Shown in pieces: positions 1 to 3,892 of a stretch of DNA of 5,026 nucleotides; the stretch's first letter is position 1; each line of letters begins with the position of its first letter. The stretch comes from Cyanobacteria bacterium K_DeepCast_35m_m2_023 (GTDB lineage: Bacteria; Cyanobacteriota; Cyanobacteriia; PCC-6307; Cyanobiaceae): assembly GCA_016882345.1 (NCBI GenBank), contig VGQR01000174.1, positions 1 through 5,026 on the forward strand, read 5' to 3'. Below the pieces are notes generated by a model. It made no database searches. It saw nothing but the letters and a program-made list of their open reading frames with translations, and was not told the origin of the DNA. The position numbers were made by a program, and so were the translations under genes.

Positions 1-1
1 G

Positions 2-442
2 ATCACCTACGGCTGTCGGCCTGCCGAGGTCTTCTCCCTCAAGCCCAAAGAGGATGGCACCGCCGAAGTGCTGACCATCAAACGGAAAGGGATGCTGCCG
101 AAACGGCGCACAGCACTCGCGCTGCCGATTGATGACAGGGCAGCGCCAGCGGACACAAGGATCTGGCTGGTCAAAAAGCCCGAGGAATACGACAGTCTCG
201 AAGCCAAGCGACTCACTGGGGCCTGGGGGAAATGGCTGGTGGCGCGTAGCGGTGGAATCCAGCTGTACGACTTACGGCACTGCTGGGCTATCCGCAGCAT
301 TCGCCGCAACCTGAACGCCTCGCTTGCGGCCAAGACGATGGGGCACTCCTTGGACGTCCATCACCGCACCTATCACCGCTGGCTCGAACAGCAGGATGTG
401 GCCGCCGTCGCCGCCACGCTTCAGCGAGGTCTCACGGAGTAG
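2..442 (+). CDS. Tyrosine recombinase / phage-type integrase, C-terminal catalytic domain (5' end outside window)
   Basis: The frame is open from base 2 and gives 146 residues with no start, so the gene begins before the window. The catalytic set of a tyrosine recombinase (DNA strand cleavage and joining through a phosphotyrosine intermediate) can be read in order. GCRPAE carries the first Arg (residue 6). TIKRKG carries the beta-hairpin Lys (27 or 29). LYDLRHCWA carries the second Arg (92), with Tyr89 where most relatives have His. MGHS supplies His115, and RTYHRW supplies the nucleophile Tyr124, nine residues after His115 as in XerD-like proteins. The C-terminal helix ends normally at the TAG. 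The visible half therefore looks intact and possibly active. The missing half should hold the SAM-like core-binding domain. An integrase here fits a genomic island or prophage edge, although I see no tRNA or attachment repeat nearby. Whether it belongs to a phage, an island or a housekeeping recombinase cannot be told from this half. Confidence 0.88.
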   Translation: MTYGCRPAEVFSLKPKEDGTAEVLTIKRKGMLPKRRTALALPIDDRAAPADTRIWLVKKPEEYDSLEAKRLTGAWGKWLVARSGGIQLYDLRHCWAIRSIRRNLNASLAAKTMGHSLDVHHRTYHRWLEQQDVAAVAATLQRGLTE

Positions 443-623
443 CAGCCTGAGGAGTACCAGCCCATCGGAGGTGCCTGACCATTGGGACAGACTCCACCTT
501 CTCCCCCTTCCGTGACCACGCCAAGATGGCCATCGCGGCGCGATGAGTAGCCGATTCTTCCACCTAAACAAGGGATGACATGGGGGGCAGACCGCAGCAA
601 CCTGAAAACACGCCTCCAAAGCC
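443..623. other. Intergenic stretch after the integrase with a possible short coding relic
   Basis: No normal gene is visible here. A plus-strand frame opens after a stop at 448-450 and ends at TGA 544-546. It contains the protein-like tail PFRDHAKMAIAAR but has no ATG, GTG or TTG start. A GGAGG at 467-471 lies nine bases before an ATT at 481. A perfect 10-base palindrome GATGGCCATC sits at 525-534. No T-run terminator was seen after the integrase stop. Confidence 0.3.
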
Positions 624-1058
624 ATGGCCCGCAATCCCGCCAACGACTTCATCCAATTCATCGCCGGTGGCTCCCTCTTCGGCGGCGGCATCTTTCTGCT
701 GGCCAATCAGGTGATGGCCAGCTCGGCCCTTACCTATCGCGGTGGAGGCTGGGGGCGCTACGGCGGCGGTGGCTCCATGTTCCCCATCGGTACCCCGGGC
801 ATGGGGCTGCTCATGATTCCGCTGGGCATTGGCGTCTGCCTGCTGTTCACTGGCGCCTACAAGCGCTGGGCCAACCTCCTCGTCTGGGGATCCATGGCGG
901 CACTGCTAGTCGGTGTGCTCAACAGCATCCGCCTCACCTTCATGCCCACAACCCTCTGGGCCTTGGCCACCTACATCGTGATGATCGCGGCGGGTGGCGG
1001 TCTGATGTTCCGCAGCCTCGGCGGCTACGACGACAAGCCAGGCAACGGGTCTGACTGA
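624..1058 (+). CDS. Conserved-looking hypothetical membrane protein, about four transmembrane helices
   Basis: This 144-residue protein reads as a polytopic inner-membrane protein. Hydrophobic segments lie at about residues 9-30, 57-77, 82-102 and 107-127. Between the first two is a very glycine-rich loop (about 38-50, GGGWGRYGGGG). The short charged tail ends DDKPGNGSD and is probably cytoplasmic. A single Lys-Arg pair (79-80, in AYKRWANLL) separates helices two and three. The ATG at 624 is chosen because the protein begins there with a plausible MARNPANDF head and the first helix follows at once. No good Shine-Dalgarno sequence precedes it. The reading frame has strong GC at third positions, as expected of a real gene in this genome. 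I do not recognise a named family and no reaction can be assigned. It stands alone on its strand, 181 bases after the integrase stop. Confidence 0.75.
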   Translation: MARNPANDFIQFIAGGSLFGGGIFLLANQVMASSALTYRGGGWGRYGGGGSMFPIGTPGMGLLMIPLGIGVCLLFTGAYKRWANLLVWGSMAALLVGVLNSIRLTFMPTTLWALATYIVMIAAGGGLMFRSLGGYDDKPGNGSD

Positions 1059-1190
1059 TAGGCGGAAGTGGGGACACGGCAACTCCACAGCTGGCGCCCC
1101 TCACTTCACCAGCCGCAGCCGGCTTCTCCTCGCTGTACAGCGCACCTGGCCATGTCCCGGGTATGGGCAAGGTCCTGTCGCCATCCCCTG

Positions 1191-1274
1191 GTTCAACCGC
1201 GTCCTTTCTTGACCTTTTACGCAACTTTTGCGATAAAGCAGACGGGAAGCGGATCAGTTCAACCGAGTCCTGTC
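1191..1274. repeat. Imperfect 18-base direct repeat flanking the promoter
   Basis: The motif GTTCAACCGNGTCCTNTC occurs at 1191-1208 and again at 1257-1274, matching at 16 of 18 positions with 66 bases between the starts. The 9-base core GTCCTGTCG also occurs at 1172-1180 and 1267-1275. The two 18-base copies bracket the promoter at 1209-1237. They could be binding sites or the trace of a small duplication. The GTTCAACC core recalls a tRNA T-loop, but no cloverleaf could be built around either copy. Confidence 0.45.
1209..1237 (+). promoter_or_regulatory. Sigma-70-type promoter with an inverted repeat in the spacer
   Basis: TTGACC at 1209-1214 matches five of six bases of the -35 consensus. 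GATAAA at 1232-1237 matches four of six at -10. The spacer is exactly 17 bases. The AT-rich patch stands out in otherwise GC-rich sequence. The spacer contains CGCAA-CTT-TTGCG (1220-1232), a perfect inverted repeat that a dimeric repressor could cover. The nearest gene downstream is the 31-residue membrane protein at 1370, so transcription would carry a leader of roughly 125 bases. Confidence 0.5.
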
Positions 1275-1369
1275 GAGGGGGTGCCACGCATCCCTTCACC
1301 CCTCCCCGCTCATCCACCCCTTCAGTCGCATTTGGCGGGCCTGCGCGCTGGCCAGACAATGTGGGGCCG

Positions 1370-1465
1370 ATGAACGCAGAACAGCTGCAGAGCCTCGCTG
1401 TGCTGGCACTGGCGATGGTGCCGGTGGCTTTGCTGTGGTGGGTCTCGATTCGGATGCTGGACTGA
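1370..1465 (+). CDS. 31-residue single-span membrane protein
   Basis: The ORF encodes a polar head (MNAEQLQS), one hydrophobic helix (about residues 8-24, LAVLALAMVPVALLWW) and a short tail (VSIRMLD). That is the usual build of the tiny single-helix subunits attached to cyanobacterial photosystems, cytochrome b6f and NDH-1. It has the same length as the photosystem I subunit PsaM. Placed without gaps against PsaM as I remember it, it shares Gln7, Leu12, Ala15, Val17-Pro18, Leu21 and Ser26, but it lacks the usual RL...LY ending. I therefore do not assign that name. A good promoter lies 130 bases upstream. A purine stretch (GTGGGG) precedes the ATG, but the Shine-Dalgarno match is poor. The frame stays open upstream to 1163, yet that part is Pro/Ser-rich and not protein-like. 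Confidence 0.55.
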   Translation: MNAEQLQSLAVLALAMVPVALLWWVSIRMLD

Positions 1466-1493
1466 TCGCTGCGTTGCTGCCGAGGTGCCCGGC

Positions 1494-1532
1494 TCATCCC
1501 GATCCTCTGAGCCACGTTCTCAGCACCGTGTG
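1494..1532 (-). pseudogene. Possible degenerate second copy of the C-terminus of the gene at 1805-2003
   Basis: On the minus strand this stretch reads HTVLRTWLRGSG followed by TGA. The gene at 1805-2003 ends HKLLAAWLRGEG followed by TGA. At DNA level the two share a 13-base exact match, CCTCTGAGCCACG, at 1504-1516 and 1815-1827 on the plus strand, with further scattered matches on both sides. Farther upstream the similarity fades, so this is either an old decayed duplicate or a chance match over a short GC-rich stretch. Confidence 0.25.
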
Positions 1533-1628
1533 GCTGCAGCCCTGCGCTGCTCTCAGCCGAATCTCAGTGAACCTGTGCCCTGCTGGCCATCCAGTTGGGC
1601 TAGGAAGGGGATCGCTGTTGGTGGTGTG

Positions 1629-1751
1629 ATGATTACAGAGGTCTTTTTGTCCGGCCTTTGCGTAGCCGCTTTGCTAGGTCTCCCCTGCCCGCCGCCTACT
1701 CCGGATCCATTTCCGCCTGCGACAGCAAGGTCGCAGTACCAGAACGGCTAA
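1629..1751 (+). CDS. Doubtful 40-residue ORF with a hydrophobic N-terminus
   Basis: The translation begins MITEVFLSGLCVAALLGLPC, which resembles a signal peptide or short membrane anchor. It continues as a Pro-rich polar tail ending in YQNG before TAA. There is no clear Shine-Dalgarno sequence, only GGTGGTGTG directly before the ATG. It lies in a stretch that otherwise looks decayed. It could be a genuine small exported protein, the start of a truncated gene, or chance. I include it only because its composition differs from the surrounding shadow frames. Confidence 0.2.
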   Translation: MITEVFLSGLCVAALLGLPCPPPTPDPFPPATARSQYQNG

Positions 1752-1804
1752 GCGCACTCGACAATGCCCTCTGACTGGTACTTCCCGACACAACGCTAAT
1801 TGGG

Positions 1805-2003
1805 TCACCCTTCCCCTCTGAGCCACGCCGCCAGCAGCTTGTGACGGTCCTGGCCGTCGAGCAGCTCTGCCGGCACCGCTGAAAGCCTGCCCGTGGGGTG
1901 CTGGGCCCTGGCTATGTCCTGCGCGTGGGCAGCGTCCAACGGCCTGCACTATCTCGATGCCGAAGCCTGCAGCGTCATCGAAGAACACCGCGAACTGGGG
2001 CAT
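1805..2003 (-). pseudogene. Small hypothetical gene broken by a one-base frameshift
   Basis: The minus strand starts well: GGAG lies eight bases before ATG (2001-2003) and the protein opens MPQFAVFFDDAAGFGIEIVQ. That frame then turns into unlikely sequence. A second frame, open only below 1949, carries a protein-like continuation, DAAHAQDIARAQHPTGRL, then AVPAELLDGQDRHKLLAAWL and a TGA at 1805-1807. Removing one base between about 1934 and 1948 joins them into a smooth protein of roughly 65 residues. The extra C in GTCCAAC is one candidate, giving an IVQAVDAAHAQ junction. The cause is either a disabling mutation or a sequencing error. No slippery heptamer was obvious, so programmed frameshifting is unlikely. 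The family is not recognised. The predicted protein is soluble and mixed in charge. Confidence 0.6.
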
Positions 2004-2070
2004 GGCGGTCACTCCAGCATCCGATCTGCCCTGGCTGGTGTCCCGGATCGGCTGACCAGCCAAGCGCCCA

Positions 2071-2286
2071 TCACTGCTGGCCAGGGTTGGGGCGACGGGG
2101 GGCACAGGCTTTCATTTCATCAAAATTGGTCGCCTTCGCCACACAAGCGCGCATCTGATCGATCCGTGCCAGGCGGCGTTGCTTCACCGTTGCAAAGTCG
2201 GGCTGTGTGCCGCCAGCCGGGGCTTCGGCGAGTGCGGGCGTCACCAAAAGCAAGGCAGCGGCAATGCCGGTCAGGAGCTTGGCCAT
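2071..2286 (-). CDS. Small exported protein with two cysteines
   Basis: The 71-residue product starts MAKLLTGIAAALLLVTPALA, a textbook Sec signal peptide with an A-L-A cleavage site after residue 20. The mature part is about 50 residues. It is a short polar linker followed by a charged helix-forming segment (KQRRLARIDQMRACV) with Cys48 and Cys61, which could form a disulfide in the periplasm or lumen. I chose the ATG at 2286 over a GTG nine bases upstream because GGAG sits eight bases before the ATG. That GGAG is inside the Glu codons at the end of the upstream cyAbrB gene, and its stop lies only five bases from this ATG, so the two genes are very probably one operon and translationally coupled. 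Using the GTG would give a 4-base GTGA overlap. The function is unknown; a small helical periplasmic protein is as far as the sequence supports. Confidence 0.75.
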   Translation of the reverse strand: MAKLLTGIAAALLLVTPALAEAPAGGTQPDFATVKQRRLARIDQMRACVAKATNFDEMKACAPRRPNPGQQ

Positions 2287-2291
2287 GGTCC

Positions 2292-2654
2292 TCACTCCTC
2301 CTCGCCACCAACTGGGATCAGCTTGATCTGCTTTCGGCCCAGTTTGATCTCGAATTCATCGCCGGGCTCCAGGCCCAGCAGGGCTGTGTACGCCTTGCCC
2401 ACCGTCAGGTTACCGTTGAACTGCACTTTGGCGGTGTAGCTGAGCTTGCGACCACCTTTGCCAACTTTGCCATTGCCGTCACCCAGGCTGACGCCCTTGG
2501 CTTCCAGCAGGGCCTCGTAGAAGGCAGTGAAGTTCAGCCGCTCAGCGCCATCCTTCTTGCTGCTCACATAGCCGCAGCTGCGCACCAGATCCGATTTGGA
2601 GACATCGCCAAGCTCCTTCACCTTGGCAAGAAGTTCGCTACCGCTGAGTGGCAT
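2292..2654 (-). CDS. AbrB-family transcriptional regulator of the cyanobacterial type (cyAbrB)
   Basis: This 120-residue protein has the cyAbrB layout. A helical N-terminal region (about 1-55) reads SGSELLAKVKELGDVSKSDL, then LVRSCGYV and LNFTAFYEALLEAKG. A Gly/Lys-rich linker follows (58-70). A C-terminal AbrB-like beta-barrel half (about 71-115) reads AKVQFNGNLTVGKAYTALLG, then LEPGDEFEIKLGRKQIKLIP. Bacillus AbrB carries this swapped-hairpin DNA-binding fold at its N-terminus, whereas cyAbrB proteins carry it at the C-terminus. In Synechocystis, members of the family regulate nitrogen uptake, carbon-concentration and hydrogenase genes. They act as dimers or tetramers on DNA and their binding is changed by modification of lysines. 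Picocyanobacteria often have more than one copy, so the target of this one is not known. It leads an operon with the small exported protein just downstream. An inverted repeat at 2686-2705 lies 31 bases upstream of the ATG and could be an operator, perhaps its own. Confidence 0.88.
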   Translation of the reverse strand: MPLSGSELLAKVKELGDVSKSDLVRSCGYVSSKKDGAERLNFTAFYEALLEAKGVSLGDGNGKVGKGGRKLSYTAKVQFNGNLTVGKAYTALLGLEPGDEFEIKLGRKQIKLIPVGGEEE

Positions 2655-2679
2655 GGATCCGGGTCATTTGGATGGCCTG

Positions 2680-2707
2680 AAGCTAGCCAGAACCATCGAT
2701 CTGGCAA
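2680..2707 (-). promoter_or_regulatory. Candidate promoter/operator upstream of cyAbrB
   Basis: A perfect inverted repeat GCCAGA-N8-TCTGGC occupies 2686-2705. Read on the minus strand it fills the interval between a weak -35-like TTGCCA (2702-2707) and a poor -10-like TAGCTT (2680-2685), 16 bases apart. The match to sigma-70 consensus is modest. The inverted repeat itself is certain, and its placement 31 bases before the start codon suits an operator. Confidence 0.3.
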
Positions 2708-2916
2708 GGAAATGACTTGATAGGTGTTTCCAGTTGTAGACCGCTGACTTGGCTGGATAGCGGGTGCTTGGCACGCTCAAGCCGAACCACTTGATCTGAG
2801 TAAAACTGCGGCGCCGTTTGCTCCCGCTGACAGAGGCAGCAGATTGGCTTGTGTTTCGGGATCGTGCGCTCGGGCCGTTCTGCAGAGAAGAACCCAGAGC
2901 GCCCCAAACCCTTTCA

Positions 2917-3321
2917 ATGACAACGACAAACAATCACCGCGCCAGCAGGCGCGCCTCGCAAGGCGGGCGGCCCAAGCCCGATCCCACCTTGGTTGGCGAC
3001 CAAGCGTGCATGCAACCAGATCAGGACTACCGGCAGCTGGAGGCCAGCTACCACCACTCGGCCCAATACGCCGCGATGGTGCAGCGCTACCCCGTGCTCA
3101 AGCACGCCATTGAGGCCTGCCAGCAGAACGAATGGGTTGGCGACCAACAGAGCCAGCTGCGGACGTCGCTCGATGGCCCTCAGCTGTACTGCAACGCAGC
3201 CATGGAGAGCCATGAGGCCGGGACTCGTGCGGCTGCAACCGTGCTAGTACAGGTGTACGCATCTGGAGTGGTTCATGGGTGTCCCCTTGCCCCGGCCTAC
3301 GGCCCTGGCTGCCCGGCTTGA
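2917..3321 (+). CDS. Hypothetical protein of unknown function, 134 residues
   Basis: I chose the ATG at 2917. The frame is open to a TTG at 2818, but the part before 2917 is less protein-like and no Shine-Dalgarno sequence marks either start. Residues 1-30 are basic and polar (NNHRASRRASQGGRPKPDP) and probably disordered. Residues 35-90 look genuinely coded, with aromatic and Gln-rich helical sequence such as DYRQLEASYHHSAQYAAMVQ, then RYPVLKHAIEACQQNEW. The last 30 residues are weaker and the final 47 bases overlap the next gene, so the true protein may end differently or the 3' part may have been shifted by a mutation. VGDQ occurs twice, 48 residues apart, encoded by an exact 13-base repeat. 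It is not recognised as a family. Together with the following Cys-rich gene it may form a small plus-strand unit. Confidence 0.45.
   Translation: MTTTNNHRASRRASQGGRPKPDPTLVGDQACMQPDQDYRQLEASYHHSAQYAAMVQRYPVLKHAIEACQQNEWVGDQQSQLRTSLDGPQLYCNAAMESHEAGTRAAATVLVQVYASGVVHGCPLAPAYGPGCPA
2991..3147. repeat. Exact 13-base direct repeat, each copy also self-complementary
   Basis: GGTTGGCGACCAA occurs at 2991-3003 and 3135-3147, 144 bases (48 codons) apart and therefore in frame. Each copy can pair with itself. The left copy extends to CTTGGT-N5-ACCAAG (2988-3004) and the right to GTTGG-CGA-CCAAC (3136-3148). They could be two protein-level repeats (VGDQ), a small mobile hairpin, or chance. Confidence 0.5.
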
Positions 3322-3523
3322 AGCACCGATCGAGGAGTGGCCCTACCTCGACAGCGAAGTGCTGGTGAAGACCCGCAGCCGCAAGGTCTGCATGACCTGC
3401 CACTGGTTCCGCCACCACGCGGGGGTGAACTGCATCCCCGTGCTCACCTGCCAACTGCATCAGGGGCTGATCGCCCATGGCGAGCACCTCACCAGCCGCT
3501 GCCAGGGCTGGACCGAGACATGA
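3275..3523 (+). CDS. Cysteine/histidine-rich small protein, probably metal-binding
   Basis: The 82-residue protein has five cysteines and many histidines in its second half: C39-x2-C42 with His43, His47 and His48, then C53, C59-x2-H62, His68, His71 and C76. Such CxxC and CxxH pairs point to a structural zinc site or, less likely, an iron-sulfur or redox site. The first 35 residues are polar with an acidic and aromatic patch (IEEWPYLDSEVLVK). There is no signal peptide or membrane segment, so it should be cytoplasmic. The ATG at 3275 is supported by GGAG at 3265-3268, six bases upstream. This start lies inside the end of the preceding ORF (47-base overlap). The stop overlaps an ATG (ATGA at 3520-3523) that begins a 12-codon ORF. 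The pattern looks like a conserved picocyanobacterial hypothetical, but I cannot name a characterised family. The reading frame itself is strongly protein-like. Confidence 0.75.
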   Translation: MGVPLPRPTALAARLEAPIEEWPYLDSEVLVKTRSRKVCMTCHWFRHHAGVNCIPVLTCQLHQGLIAHGEHLTSRCQGWTET

Positions 3524-3558
3524 CGCGTCAGCAGGGCTGGGCGCCGGAGGTGGCCTGA
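3520..3558 (+). CDS. Tiny 12-codon ORF overlapping the Cys-rich gene stop
   Basis: An ATGA overlap couples the stop of the Cys-rich gene to MTRQQGWAPEVA and a TGA. The overlap is the normal sign of translational coupling. However, 12 codons are too few to judge, and this may be the stub of a longer gene cut short by mutation, or chance. Confidence 0.2.
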   Translation: MTRQQGWAPEVA

Positions 3559-3593
3559 GCAGGGCTGAACGAACGTCTTCGATCGGCCCGGCC

Positions 3594-3619
3594 GCCCTCC
3601 GCTCTCTCCTCAGGAGGGC
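3594..3619. promoter_or_regulatory. Hairpin that would hide a Shine-Dalgarno sequence before the DUF1651-like gene
   Basis: GCCCTCC (3594-3600) and GGAGGGC (3613-3619) are perfect 7-base complements separated by 12 bases. The right arm contains GGAGG (3613-3617), the only strong Shine-Dalgarno-like motif near the start of the DUF1651-like gene. In mRNA the motif would be paired. There is no T-run, so an intrinsic terminator is less likely than a translational control element or a chance fold. Confidence 0.4.
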
Positions 3620-3640
3620 TGGATCAGTGACGGTGGCCAT

Positions 3641-3853
3641 GTGCTCCATTTCCAGCCGCTCCGCTACGACCGCCGGAGCCAGGCGCTGGAAGTGACGCTG
3701 GGGGAAGTGATGTCCAGCGGCGAGCCGCCCCTGCTGAAGCGGCGCAAGGAGCTCACCCGTGAGCAGGCGATCAAGCTCTGGACCCAGAAGCGCCAGCAGG
3801 GGTGGAAGGCCTGTCCACCGCAGTGGAGCCCGCCTCAGCCGCCGCGGGCCTGA
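3641..3853 (+). CDS. DUF1651-like cyanobacterial protein with an unclear start
   Basis: The protein carries the DUF1651 pattern as I know it: a leading Gly-Trp, then a beta-rich FxPLRYDRRS segment, then LLKRRKELTREQAIKLWTQK, and the closing GWKACPPQW. A short Pro-rich tail ends it. The family is small, soluble, of unknown function, and found mainly in Synechococcus and Prochlorococcus, often in many copies. The odd point is the 5' end. The first canonical start is GTG at 3641, preceded by no good ribosome binding site. Yet the conserved head EGWISDGGH is encoded in the same frame at 3614-3640, so translation should start upstream. That frame is open back to 3569 and contains no ATG, GTG or TTG. 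Either a rare start such as ATC at 3623 is used, five bases after GGAGG, or an upstream frameshift has removed the real start. It may be a fresh pseudogene. Confidence 0.7.
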   Translation: MLHFQPLRYDRRSQALEVTLGEVMSSGEPPLLKRRKELTREQAIKLWTQKRQQGWKACPPQWSPPQPPRA

Positions 3854-3892
3854 ATGAAACCACCGCCGTCGGCTCAGCCCGCCAGCATGGAG

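Larger units (their letters stand above)
1059..1369. other. Intergenic region with a promoter and an imperfect direct repeat; no gene seen
   Basis: The open frames on both strands here give low-complexity, Pro/Arg/Ser-rich translations with no recognisable domain, including a long minus-strand frame spanning 940-1515. I regard them as GC-driven shadows. The stretch does hold a sigma-70-like promoter at 1209-1237 and a repeated 18-base motif at 1191-1208 and 1257-1274. The roughly 125 bases from the promoter to the next start (1370) are a long leader and could also encode a small RNA. Confidence 0.5.
1466..1804. other. Gene-poor stretch with degenerate coding traces
   Basis: No confident gene is seen. 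A 40-residue frame starts at ATG 1629 and a minus-strand peptide relic ends at 1494; both are listed separately. The remaining open frames are short and of skewed composition. No tRNA, terminator with a T-run or insertion sequence end was found. Confidence 0.45.

Noticed and set aside
1185..1275. tRNA gene suggested by GTTCAACC T-loop-like sequences
   Set aside because: No acceptor stem, anticodon arm or CCA end could be fitted around either copy, and a promoter lies between them.
940..1515. A 191-codon minus-strand open frame
   Set aside because: The translation is Arg/Ser/Pro-rich with no recognisable domain, and it overlaps a convincing plus-strand membrane protein and a promoter. This is typical of shadow frames in GC-rich DNA.
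1805..2003. Programmed ribosomal frameshifting as the cause of the split frame
   Set aside because: No slippery run of the X-XXY-YYZ type or stimulatory hairpin was noticed near the junction. An indel or sequencing error is simpler.
2052..2084. Stem CTGACCAGC / GCTGGCCAG as a terminator of the cyAbrB operon
   Set aside because: The stem has a 15-base loop, overlaps the end of the coding sequence and has no T-run, so it is too weak to call.
1893..2720. A 275-codon plus-strand open frame
   Set aside because: It runs antisense through cyAbrB and the exported protein, both of which have clear family or signal-peptide features. The long frame is a GC artefact.
3098..3649. A 183-codon minus-strand open frame opposite the Cys-rich gene
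   Set aside because: Its composition is low in information, and the plus-strand Cys-rich protein with its own ribosome binding site explains the coding signal.
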